Assembly (NCBI RefSeq): GCF_001640805.2
Contig: NC_066835.1
Coordinates: forward strand, 8,488,227-8,552,226
Reading direction: 5' to 3'
From: Lates calcarifer
Lineage: Eukaryota; Chordata; Actinopteri; Centropomidae
DNA: 64,000 nt
Shown piece by piece: positions 48,225-60,500 of this stretch. Below the pieces are notes generated by a model. The model saw nothing but the letters and a program-made list of their open reading frames with translations. It had not been told where the DNA came from and did no database searches. The translations under genes and the position numbers were made by a program. Each line of letters starts with the position of its first letter. The first letter of the stretch is position 1.

Positions 48225-51200
48225 GCATGAAGATGCACTTTACTCCACAAATTTATTTTCTGTATTGCTCTATTTTTTCACAATGTGTGGTGGGCCATTA
48301 TAAAGATTTATGACTTAATAATTAATAAAGGCAACTTAATGTCAACACAACTGGATAAATGTCAGCATTTACTTCGCCCTTTAAGAGCAGCTGAAGTTTA
48401 CACCAAACATCCATCTTTGAAGTGCAGGATAATGTTCCTGATTTCAATTGTTAAAATCACAATCGTCAGAATCAAATTCCACCACACAAGACTTCAGGCT
48501 TTATGTAGCAGAATGCAAACTCACAGGTCCACCAGCTGTTTGTTCTCAAGGCAAACAGTAGATGGCAGCAAAGGACAAACCAGTATTTATCAGTGGTCTC
48601 GCTTTTGACAGAAGCAGAAAGTGGATTGATGACACCACCAAACATTTAGAAGCCTGTGTTTGTCATGATTATAACTTCAACTGAGATATAGTCTGGAAAC
48701 AAAGACAGGTCAGAGATCCACAGACAAACATAGCAATTTATGGTTTAGAATAAAAATATCTTTGAAGCAGCTGAGTGCAAACAATCAAATTCAAACTGAC
48801 CAGTCATGATCCTAGTGCTGAAAAAACATCTACAGAAATTAGATGAATGTGTTTTTGTGTATGTTTACGCAGTTGCCATGGTATGCAGAATGCACTTAAA
48901 GTGCAAGTAAGTATATCAAATTATCGGAGCTGATCTGGCAATGAAACACTTATGTCTCATCTAACGTTAAAGTTCTGCTCAGATTAAGGTCTGAAAAAGG
49001 TGAAAAAGTTGTGATAACAGACCACCCATATCTGCTTGTGGGGCTAGTGTGATGCCAAGCACCTGTCTCACCGTCCTTGATTGAGGTCTGGCCAGGAGTA
49101 TGATAACGATTTTCTGTCTTGACAACCAGATTCATGACTTAATTACTGAAATACTGAGATTCAGTGCCGGATTAATGCTGTTCTCTACAACACAGGATGC
49201 CACAAATCACAGCTGAGCCCAATCCGACAAACCTTTGTGGAAAAGAAGGTGCTAACATTAAAATCCTGGTGGTATAGTTTCACATTGCTCGGACCTATAA
49301 CTTTAGATCAGATGGCTGGTGTGTGGCGCTGCCTGGCTGGTGCTGTATTTATGCCAGCTTTGCTTGATGGTCTCTGCAGTCAGCAGTTGTGGGTTCAAAC
49401 ATAATTCATCTGAATTCAGCTGCTGCATCAATACCCAGCCTAGATTATAGTGCATGAAATACTGCAGCATTAAATCTATATATTGTAAAATGAGGCTGAT
49501 GGGGGCTCCCGTGGCAGACACTCTTAACTTCAGTGTGTGTTTAGAGGTGTGTGGGAGCCATACTTGTCCACCTCCAGAACTAAGGGACCCTCAAAAGTCA
49601 CAACAAGAAGTTTAGTGATTCCAGCTCCAGCTTTCACCTATTCTAAAAAAAGAAAAGAGGAATCAGAGAGTTGTGAAGGACACTGGAGAAAGATCCCTGG
49701 CTGTGTGTTTTCCTCTGTCCAGCTCCTTCAGGCCTCCTTTAGCTAATGTGTAAATGTCCTCTAGAAAGACCCCTCTGGAGAACAGGATGATCATTTCCCT
49801 CTAATGAAAATCACCAAACTGAACTGTGCATGCCAAGAAGAGTGAAACACAGACATCTCTTCCAACACTTAATGAGAGTGTGACCCCTCTATTTACTCAG
49901 TATTGCATTACAGAAATTCCACTTCAGTTTCCTGAGCAAGGACACCCCAGTGTACAGCTTTTTATTGCAGTCATTGCATTATGTTAATGTTGAGCTGATA
50001 ATGAAATGGAAGAACCTCCTGTCTCTACAGATAAGGTCCCCCCACCAAATGATTAACTTACTGTGTGTTTTATTATGGGGGAATTATACCGAAAATGGAG
50101 GGAACCTTTGTCACATAAATCATGAAACACATTGGTTTTGTGTCAGTGAATGTTGCACTGACCTTGATTTGTGTCAGTATTGGAATAACTGTGTGTCAAC
50201 AAGTAAAATCATTCCAGTTATTTAGACAATGCTGTTTGTCTTGCAGAGTCACAGAGACAGTGCAGCTGAGGGAATGTGGACACCAGTCGACCTATAAGAT
50301 GTGGATGCACCTTTCTCTGTGTGAGCTTCCTTACTGAGAAATTTATAAATTTCCAGTAATTGAATTTTGGGCCAAAACAAGTGAACTAATTCATTTTATT
50401 TGGCATTTACCCTTGAGGGGAGAATCTTGGCATTTATCCCTGAGCAATGCATCACAATAATTTGCCCCTGAATCCTTGAGCACAATCCATGACCTTGACT
50501 TCTACTGCATTTTTAGAAAGGCCGTTGATGGCACATTCTGTTTTTTGTTCATGTATGTCAGGCAGTGCAATACTGAACTGCAAAAATACAGTATAAATAT
50601 CACATACATACTGACTGTTAAAAAACAGCATGATTGATTTCTACATAAGACATTTTGACAGTGTAAGACAATGTCTTGGCTGTGGTCATTCATTAGATGT
50701 AACAAATGAAAGTATTATCATCTGCATGCACAGATTCATTAAGAAAAAATGCTTGCATACTTTTAAACCACAAAAGACTATTCTGAGCAGCTATGTTTCT
50801 TCTTATGATGCTGTGTGATGGGGAGAAAAAAGATGTAAACTGTTAACTATAAAAAGCTTTCTAATGAGCAGGGTTTATAATTTGCAACTAACTGATTTAT
50901 AAATTAATTGAAATTCATGGTCATTTACTAATGTTTAATAAATCACTGATAAATGTTTTTCATCAATTAATAATCAATTCCGCAGGCATGAATGTTAATA
51001 AATAAGGGTTAGGGTTAGGGTTAATAAAGGGGTAAGGTTAGGGTTAGGGTTAGTAAAGGATTTAATTAATCATGTTCTAGATGATTATTGGCTATTAATG
51101 AAGGGTTTTGATTATAGAGTCTGAGGTTATAAGTTAATAAGTGATTAATAAAGGGGTTGAATAATCTAAAGTATGTAGTGATAAATGTTTATAAGTCAGT

Positions 51201-51480
51201 AGTAAGGAGTTTTCATCTTTAGGTTGTAGTCAGTGTTAACAGGTTGTTAATAAAAACAGGTGGAGGATCTAAGCCAGTTCCGGGGAATTTACGAAACCTG
51301 GTGATCCAAAACTTGATCTTATTAGTGGCTTATAACTAATATAGCATTCAATAACGATCAACAAAGCCTTTATAATTTGTGACTCCTTTCATAAAGAGTG
51401 CCTTGTCATGAAGTGGGTGTGTACTTCGTTCTTAGAGGGACGAAAAAGCAAAGCCACCCACCCCCAGTCCGCCTGGTGAC
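48225..51480. other. Intergenic region between dnah3 and plcl2
   Basis: No gene, RNA or conserved exon could be recognised in this 3.2 kb. The right part (50870-51370) is AT-rich with recurring TTAATAAA and AAATGTTTATAA words plus telomere-like hexamers, and looks like a degenerate non-autonomous element. The open frames at 49950-50225 and 50122-50337 lack any recognisable family or splice context. Confidence 0.55.
51004..51053 (+). repeat. Interstitial telomere-like (TTAGGG)n tracts
   Basis: Two short blocks of two to three TTAGGG units (about 51006-51023 and 51036-51053), separated by an imperfect TTAATAAAGGGGTAAGG spacer. They sit within AT-rich repeat-like DNA between dnah3 and plcl2, far from any chromosome end in this window. 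Confidence 0.9.
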
Positions 51481-51708
51481 AGATGATGACTTTATTAGCC
51501 TGCTGCCCACAGCCGCGGCGACGGCGCGGCGGCAGAGGAGATGGTCTCCGTAGAATCTGAATTTCCTGAACGCAAGCGCACATCCAGCTGTCGCGGGGGA
51601 TGATGTGATGAGTATTGACGGCGGAGGACTGGAAGGTGTGTCGGTCACTGCTGTCGCTCAGCTGTCTCTCCTCCTGTCAGCCACCCCTCACCCCTCTCAG
51701 CTCAGTGC

Positions 51709-51739
<31 letters not shown>

Positions 51740-51753
51740 GAGGAGGAAGAAGC

Positions 51754-51756
<3 letters not shown>

Positions 51757-51802
<46 letters not shown>
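51757..51802 (+). repeat. (GA)n microsatellite in the plcl2 leader region
   Basis: Pure GA tract of about 46 bp, ending 135 nt before the plcl2 start codon. If transcribed it makes the 5' UTR purine-rich and length-variable. A pure (GT)n tract lies immediately upstream (51715-51739). Confidence 0.95.
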
Positions 51803-51806
<4 letters not shown>

Positions 51807-51850
51807 TCCGCGGCTCTTGGCGCACGGTCGCCGATCGCTCACTTCACACG

Positions 51851-51916
51851 ATGGCACGTCTGTATCCGTGCGCAGCGCCGTTGTATCGGGGGCCCCACCG
51901 CTTTCAGGAGAACTGA
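51851..51916 (+). other. Upstream open reading frame in the plcl2 leader
   Basis: ATG at 51851 in a strong initiation context (A at -3, G at +4) opens a 21-codon frame, beginning MARLYPCAAPLYRG and ending with TGA at 51914-51916, 20 nt before the plcl2 ATG. It matters only if transcription starts upstream of 51851, which the CpG profile suggests but does not prove. Confidence 0.5.
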
Positions 51917-51936
51917 GAGATCCATTAAGTGTCACC

Positions 51937-52460
51937 ATGGCTGAATTTGGGGAGAAGAAGAGCGCCGTCGGTCCACCGGTTGCTGGCTGGAAAGCTGCGT
52001 CAGGGGGGGCCGGAACGAGCCTCGAGACGCACCGAGGAGAGCCGGTGTCAAACGGAAACTGCAGCGTGTCAGACGCCTCGAAGAGGGTCCAAAGCGAATC
52101 CAGCTGCGAGTCCCCGACGTGGGAGAGCACGGGTTCAGATTCAGCATCCAAACCAATCCCTCGACGCAGCAGTCTTATCAAGGTAGGCCATCATTTCCCT
52201 CGAGAAAAAACATCTGAACATAAGAGGAACTGTTGCAGGTCCAGAGTAGACCTCAAATCAGACTAAATATGACCAATATGGTTACTTAAGAGAACACTGA
52301 AATTACACAGCAACACTACAGGCCCCTGCAGGAATGTGATGCTGATGCCATGGAAAGTAAAAACAAACAAACATAAAAATAAATTAAGTCAGTATAAAAT
52401 CACTACTGAGTCATGCATATAGAAATGTCTCTCAGCACACACACACACACACACAATAGA

Positions 52461-52499
<39 letters not shown>

Positions 52500-54497
52500 A
52501 AAATGCTGGACAGTCAAACTCTGCTTCCTGTCAGCTTCCTCTCCATCTGTGTCTAACATCAGAACCATCAGTCATCTTATCTCACTTCACCTGAGATGTG
52601 GTGCTGTTGAGGACATTTTCGAAGATGAGTCTGATGATGTCAGACTGAAGATGATAAAGACCTGCTGAGCACTCAGGACGTAAAGTCAGTCTTGAATAAT
52701 GCCCAGTTTTAAAGCCATTCAACAATGTGTGTCACATATATAGCCTATGAGGAGGCAAGGTTTTTTTTTTTTTTAAATAATTCCAGACTACAGCAGGCCA
52801 TGTCACTTATTAGCACTCCACCAACTAGAGGAGGAGGAGGAGGAGGGGGAGGAACTATTAAGTGAAACCACCTGCTGTATTCTTTGATTAGAATAAGAAA
52901 ATTGCATTCACTTTGCCCTCTGTGGCTCACAGTTGAATACCTCTGTCCAATTAACCCCACTGACTGCACAGATCACATATAAGCTCAAATGCCAGGTGTA
53001 TTTGTAGCCCTTAATAAAAATACCACACTTATACACAATATACGTTTGGCTTAGGAACCAAAAAAGCATTTATATCACTAACATCTAATCAATAACTCAT
53101 CCCTGACTTTGCCCCTTTATGGTTGCTGCCTTTAGGCATGTGGGAGGTCTTATATTGATCTCCAGTCACTACTTGTCTCCTGCTTGCAAAGACATGACTA
53201 TTTGAACATGGCTTCATCTGTGTGTGTGTGCTTGGCTCCAACACGGCATAGACAGGAAGCCGGGCCAGTTGGCCAATTTCCTCATGCAGTTCATGTTGCA
53301 ATATTGCTATTAAGTCATGAGCAGTTGGTGATGACACCTCTCTTTCACTGGAACACTCACACTCACACACACACACACACACACACAAGCAAACATTTCT
53401 CACCCCCTTGCCCACACACAGGCCTGCTCTTGTCTTCTCTCCTGGTTGGAGTTGCGACAGTGCAGTACTGCCTGCCTTCCTGACGCTGGGGGATTTAAAA
53501 AAAACCCCACTCTTGTTTGCCTCGGCGGGGATCTGGCGTCTCACACTGGGTCAGAAACGGCGTTGAATAACTCTTGGCGAGGGCGGCGCCTGATATGCAG
53601 TGTCATGTTTGATGTGCTAAGAGCTTAATGGGCTCCAGAACATCACCCCTCTCCCCCAGGTACTGCCTTCACACAAAGAGTGGTAACGTTGGACAGCGTG
53701 GGAAAACGTGCCATGAGCTGCACATGCATCCCCTGTATTGTAGCAGAAATTGGCATGCGCAGGTGGTGTAATGATGTGTTGTGTGCTGTTGTGCGCTCAG
53801 TGGTTGTGCTTACTGCTGAGAAAGCTCAGTGATCAATGAGCCGAGCAGCGCAGCAGAGCACATACATTTGTGCTTTCACCATAAACGTGATTGTGTTTTG
53901 AATCATAAACTCTCTAGGCTTTGGATGGATAGAGCTCAGTCTGAGAGCCAAGGAGTCATGAATCCACCTGTCAACACAACAGTTTGGTTTGATGTTTGCT
54001 AAACTACCCCTATGGTTAAACTCAGGATTCCTCACAATAGGAGTCTGGGTGGTATGTAGGCAGATAAACAGGAAACATGACATTCCAGACCGGTTTTAAC
54101 AGGAGTCAGGGGATTTATGTCCAATGTGTGTGTGTGTGTGTGTGCGCTCCTGTTCATTTCGGCTGAGGTAATGAGAGTACCCTTAGCGTAATTGTATTTC
54201 ATCAGTATGTACTTCATGCTGTCCGTTCTCCTCTCATTTATTCCGTCTCCCTCTTGTGTGCGTGAAGGAGATGCAGAATCAGGTGCCCACTCGGTTTATA
54301 TCTGTTTCGAGTTGATGTGGGTAAGCATCGCTGTTTGGAGTTAAAAGTACACACACACACACACACGCACACACACACACTTACACTTGCACAGACCTGC
54401 CTTCTAGTAAAGTACAGCTCAGCACAACAAATATCTGCTTTCCAGCTCTCTCATTACTCATGCCAACGTAAGACACACATGGTTGGTATTCTGCATT

Positions 54498-54554
<57 letters not shown>

Positions 54555-57500
54555 TGCTGACACTGCTGTCCTGTGAAAAGCATGTATCTCAAAAATCTCA
54601 GCTGTTCATTAGCCAAGAAACACAATTTTTACACAATCCAAAGGGTTTTTTAAAGGGTTTTTTATGTTATAAGCTGAAGTACAGTCTACTCAGCTCATAA
54701 AGGAGACTTTAATACTAAGGAATAGTCTGGAATAATCATTTTGGGACAAATGCCCATTCATTTCTCACTGGAGTTAGATAAGAGGATGAATACCACTCTT
54801 GTATCTGTCTGTTCAATATGGAGTGCTGGAGCCAGCAGCCAATTAGCTCTGCTTAGCTTAGCACAAAGACTGGAAACGGGGGGGCAGGCTGGATCTGTCC
54901 AAAAATAACGATCCATGATATCATACGTCGTATCTTGTTTGTTTAAGTCATACTAAAATAAAGTGTAGGGAAAGCCAGGCTACCTACTTCTAGGCCTTAT
55001 GCTGAGTTAAGCTAACCCTCTCCTGCCTCCAGCATTAAGAAAAGGGTACTTTCTTGTTTTTGACTGGACAGCAGTGCTGCAAATTCAGTTCACATAAGTG
55101 TGCTTGGGTGTGGGTGTGTGGTATATGCATGAATCTTGGTTGTGTCGTTGTGTCTGCATTTACTTCCATCAGTATGCATATCTAATGTATGTGTGTGTGT
55201 GTGTTTGAGCATTTTGGATGTCTTTGTGTGTGTGTTTTTCAGACTGAGGGAGCAGCATTAGCCAGAGGCATTAGCACACAGCTGGAGATGGTAGCTGTTT
55301 GAGTCAGAGCAGCCTTGAGCACCTCCTGCAGTTCAAATCGACATCTTTAGCCTCCTTTAAACCACTTTGGACTGGATAAGCACGGCCCTGCACAGCACAG
55401 ATACTGGGTAAACCCTCTCACTGACTACGATAGAAACAGGAAATGTCACTTCTGTGGTGCTTGAGTTACTCTACATATACACTCCACAGTCATTCAGCCA
55501 TGATTGTTCAGGGTTGTACAGAGATACAGTATATGTGCGTACATACATGTCTGAATTTGTTTGTTAGCCTCACTAAAGTCACCACTGACGCGCATGGAAA
55601 CCCCTACTCTTCTCACAGTTGACGCCCAACTCAAGGCTCCAACTGCCTGTTCTTGGTTTTAGTGGCCCTCCTATCTCCAGGAAATGCATCTGTGACGTTT
55701 GTCAGCTGAAATTGTGGTTAGCTCTCTGACCTTTTCAAGTCAACCTTTTACTTGTTTCATTTTGTGTAGCGTGTGCATTTGATTGTGTGTGTGTGTGTGT
55801 GTGTGTGTGCATGCGCGAGTTCTTGTGTGCACATGGGACTTCAAAGCGTAAAAGAGCATCTGCTGCTCTACTTGCCACAAGGGCAGAGGTTTATAGTTAA
55901 ACTCACCACATTTTCTGTTGAACACGATTCCTGTACAATAAGAAGGACTTGACCACATTGTTCTTTCTTCGCCCTATTTAACCTCACTGTCTTGGCCTCT
56001 GTAGCAGTCACACACATCTGCATCTGCTGCCTGATGCTCAGTGTGTGGTCATGACACATGATTAGTAATAATGCATGAAGATGTCCTGATAATCAGTTAA
56101 TCTGACAGTTAGTTTTTAGATTTTTGAAGCCTTCCTGAACCCAAGGTGGCATCTTTAAATTCCTTGTTCTATCTAACCAGCTGTCAAAAACCCAAAGACA
56201 TGAAAAAGAGAGAGGCAGCAAACCACTTCATCTGAAAAACTAGAATTAGCAAATGTGAAACATTTTTACTGGCAATGCAAATGACTGGTCAGTCTTGACA
56301 CTAGAGTCCCTTACTTTTGAAGGCCATTTTTGCACATTCCATACATCATCTCTCTCTCCGACTCCTAACAACCCCCCACCTGCCCCCGAGTGCTGCTGTG
56401 CTCCAGGGTGAGAAGCTTTTGGAATAAAGCATACCATTAGTCGTTCATCATTTGCTATCAAACACACAAGGCCACAGGCAAGACAGCACAGCCTCCCTAC
56501 TGATTTTCACCCCTCTATTCTTTATTCTCTTCCACCTAACAACCATCTCTCTTTCTCTGATTTTCTATTTGTCTTAATTAGCATCAAAGCTGACGCCCAC
56601 TAATGACCTACATCGTCATTGTGCTGACTCTGAGTTGCTGTAATTAGTGACATGGGCGTGTTGCATTCATATAAACATACTTCTCATACATCATACCATG
56701 CATGCGTGTAAGCTGGCTAATGAAGGCATAAGGCCATGCTGGTGCCTACAGGCAAATACCAAGTGCAGAAGCTTGCATGACGATAGGCAGTAATCTGCCA
56801 AAGAGCTTCTTTATTTATTTCCCTCCATCCTTCCTCTAGGTCCTCTTTTTCTTTTTTCTCTTTTTTGCTATTTTGTTTATCAGTTTACTCTCAAGTCTCA
56901 ACTTTCTCTAATGTCTCTGTCATCTTGTGTGTCCTTCTCTGATAACTGTATCTAATCTGTTCTGCCACCCAGTCTCCCCCATTCCATCCATCCTCACATC
57001 TGTCCATCTCTTCAGTCAGTAGAGATGTTCTTTCAGGAACGTCAGTGATCTTTTCACACAGATGGAAACTGGCATATAATAATTGTGAATTATGTGTGTG
57101 TGTATATATATTTAACAGCTGGTGATATATATATATATATCCAAAACTTGAATATATTCAACAGGTTGTAGTCATTGAGACAATATTTGCTACATGGCTA
57201 CCAATTAACTCATAACAAAGGGTTTGAATGGTTTCTATGATGTATATGTGAATCATTTGTTGAACTCAAGAAAGTGTCAAACCTGTAGATATTGTGTGAG
57301 AAGTGTGTAGGGGTGTGAAAGTTTTCTCCCAGCGGTGACCTCCACACATACTGTATCACTGTATCAAGATTCTGTATTCTGTGTATTCTGTGTTGTCACT
57401 TCGCTCTCAGAGGAGACACAGGAAGCTCTCTGTGACGGGCTGACAGGCTGCTTCCTGTTTTGAAGCACAGCGGCGGTTTTGGAGACTCATCTCGCTGTCT

Positions 57501-60500
57501 GCAAGAAAAACAAAATAGGGCCTTTGTGACAGAGATGTACAGTACATTCTAACAGAGATTAAGTTTAATGGAATTTGAATTTTATTAAGGGATGGAAGCT
57601 GGGCTTGTTTTGTTTTTTGTTTTTTTGCGATGTGCATATGTGTGCAGCTACTCTAATCTGTCTGGATGCTGTGTGCCTTTTTTACATGGAAAAATCAATA
57701 CATTTACCTTTTGTATTTTATTCAGGTGCTCATCTACTTGCAGATTAATTTGTGTCCTCCTGTTTTATCTTGTCAGGATTATTTATTCAGAGTCCACAGT
57801 GATGTCAGGATTGTTTGGTTGTGTCTCTGTCTCTATCAGTTATTTATGTTGTAGGCTAACAGAGGTGAAAGAACATGGCAGCCTCCACAAATGAGATAAT
57901 TCAATCCCAATTGCTGAACAGGCTGTATGGAGAATCCTGACGTTTCTCCAGCTTCAAACACAGCTTGTGACAGGCGCACATCCTGCAAGCTTTATTAGTT
58001 TTTAAGATAAGGTTCCTACTGCTTCATTATGTTTTCTTCTTGTATATTAATCAGGGATGACAGGGCTGTTTGTTACTGGTAATATTATTTATGTGGAGTT
58101 GCTTAACTGGGTAATATGTGCACAGCAACCTTCTGTGTTGCCACAGAAGGTGGACACGTCTATATTTGTGAGCTGCCTTATTCAGGGTCACTGGAGAATG
58201 AGCTTTTTAAAAAACATTTCAAATTGAGTGCTGCTTTGAAAAATAAATATTTTTAAAGCAATGAAGAGAGAGGAGTCTGATTTGATTTTCATATTTTCTC
58301 CCTGCTGGTGGGGTGGAGTCACATCTGAGGGTTAAATTTAGAGGTGCTACTGAAGCACTCCAGCGGGGGCAGGTTTTTAATGATAACACAAAATCAATTA
58401 GCTCAATTACAAGCCAGTGTTTTCTTTGCTTAATAGATTCCCAGTTTCCCTGTATCCTTTTTTTTTTTTCAAAATTTCTAGAGCTCTACATTTACCTTTC
58501 TCTTCCTTGGATTGGAAAGGATGGGGTGAGGGGCTCTTAAAGGAAAGACTTATTATCTCTTCCTCATCCATTGTCCACCCCACCCACCCCCCAACTCTCC
58601 CCCCTCTCATGCCCCAAGGCACCAGGGGTATTTTTAGAGCTCTGCCTCCCTAACTCACCATGCGAGCTCAAAAAAACAAACAAAAAAAACTTGTCACCAT
58701 TGGAAACACTTCTCCATCCTAATGAGGCGATTCTATGAGGATTTGTTATGGTTAGATGCCGTCCCTTCCCTCTGAGGGACCTTTTCATCCTCTGTGAATT
58801 ATGCCTCCTCTCTTTCACGTATTCATTCATATTCTTTAGATGAAACACAGCTCAGGTCTTTCTTTTTCTCCTGCTTTCTATTCTCTGGCTTTGCCTTTCA
58901 TATCCCCCAGATTTCTTTCATATGAAGGGTTCCCTCCTCTCTTCTCTCATGAAAGACCCAAGCGCTCTTGAGGATTATATGAACTCTTATATGAAATCAG
59001 AGTTATGCTGATGAGTAGAGATTCATTAGCCTCAGATCAGTGGTCATAGACGTTCACTATAAATGTAAAAATGTTGATCAGCCTGCTGGTGATCAACTGG
59101 ACTTTTTAAACGTTCACATCTTTATAATGTTGAGAGATAGACATATGAGCTTCATCAACCTCAAAGCAACAGGCTACTGGATTTGATCTTCCACTGAAAA
59201 ACATACTTTTCTCAAATTTGCTTTGATTTGTTCATCATTCCCAATCTTTCCATAGACTGTGATATTATTCTCCATTAAATCCTTAAAAAACTCCTGTTAA
59301 TAAAATACTTAACATATATATTATTGTAATATTTAAAAATGTATTATCTTAATATGTTGGACTTGTAAGTAGGACAGAATGAGGAATTTGAAAATGTCCC
59401 TTTATGTCCCTTTTTGTAATTGTTACAGCAATTTTTAGACATTCCATAGACTCAATTACAATCAATTATCTGAAAAGATACATTGCACCATAATCAATGA
59501 TAAAAATAATTAGCACGAGCAGCCCTAGATTTTTTCCCCCTCTTGTTGATTTATGCAGCTTTTAAGTAAGACAATAGCATGTTGAATATGTGAGTGTTTG
59601 CATCCTCGGTCACTCTGTTTGGGATTGAATCTGCTACAATTATGTTATCCTGCTTTAGATTAGCTCTAATGAAGTCTCTGATTTGATTTTATCGGGACTC
59701 TAATATATCCATAATTGAATAACTTCGCCCACGTATATACTCTTATCTATTAGCATAAGGTTCTCTATGGGGGTGACATCCGATCAGTCAATAAATCAGA
59801 TGAATGAGTTATGATGGTGAGCTCAGATAAACTGATTGGGTCTGCCAGTGTTGTAGTGGAGGGGCAGAATAAAAATGCTGCAGCCTGCTGCCTCTGTCTA
59901 GGCAGGTATGATTAATGGTGTAATGGTGAAGGGCAAGGGCAAGCAAAGGCTTTTAGCATGGTATCAGGAAAACAATAACAGATTGGGAGGAGGAGGCTCT
60001 ACGTGGTAGACCAAATAATCTGTGTTTATGTATGGTTATATAAGCTGATATGCCTTTTAATCCTTTGAGATCCATTCTGGATGGGAAAAAAAATGTTTGT
60101 TGTGCTTAAGCAAAGAATACATATCAGAGGGATCACTGTCTGTCTGTCTCTCTCTTTCAACTCATTTTGCTTCTTTTTATTACACCCGCCCTCCTCTCGT
60201 CATCTGTCTTGTCCTTTCATCCTTCCGTCTCTCCCTTCTCATCAGGATGGGTCACGTGCGGGGCGGGAGAGGAAGAAGACAGTGTCCTTCAGCAGCAGTC
60301 TGTCAGAGAAGAAGATCAGCAGTGCTGCCGACTGCATCCACTCCATGGTGGGTCAGCCACAGTGCGGCCCTTTACATAAAATATAAGCTTTACATACCTG
60401 AACATGAAATATTTAATGTGAAATGCATACATCAAGGGTTTCTGGCAGATCACAGGCTTTTGAATTTGTCAAACATTGGGCAGAGCTTGTTCAGAAGTGA

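Larger units (their letters stand above)
51480..51936 (+). promoter_or_regulatory. plcl2: CpG-rich promoter and 5' UTR of plcl2
   Basis: CpG density rises sharply here, with GCCGCGGCGACGGCGCGGCG near 51512 and CCGCGGCTCTTGGCGCACGG near 51809, and continues into the first coding exon. The 5' leader carries a (GT)n tract (51715-51739) followed by (GA)n (51757-51802), both upstream of the start codon. The transcription start itself cannot be placed. Confidence 0.65.
52183..60245 (+). other. plcl2: Large first intron of plcl2
   Basis: This 8-kb intron runs from GTAGGC to a CTTCTCATCAG acceptor. No exon was recognised inside. Contents are (TAAA)n at 52461-52503, CA/GT tracts at 53351-53384, 54349-54379, 54502-54552 and 55784-55809, and a teleost dispersed repeat at about 54740-55030. 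Repeat-free stretches with homeodomain-type TAATTA words lie near 56570-56660 and 59640-59780. The latter stretches are the best candidates for conserved enhancers. Confidence 0.6.

Noticed and set aside
51753..52181. Minus-strand 142-codon open frame over the plcl2 first exon
   Set aside because: Antisense of plcl2 exon 1 plus the GA repeat (Ser-Leu repeats); no independent evidence.
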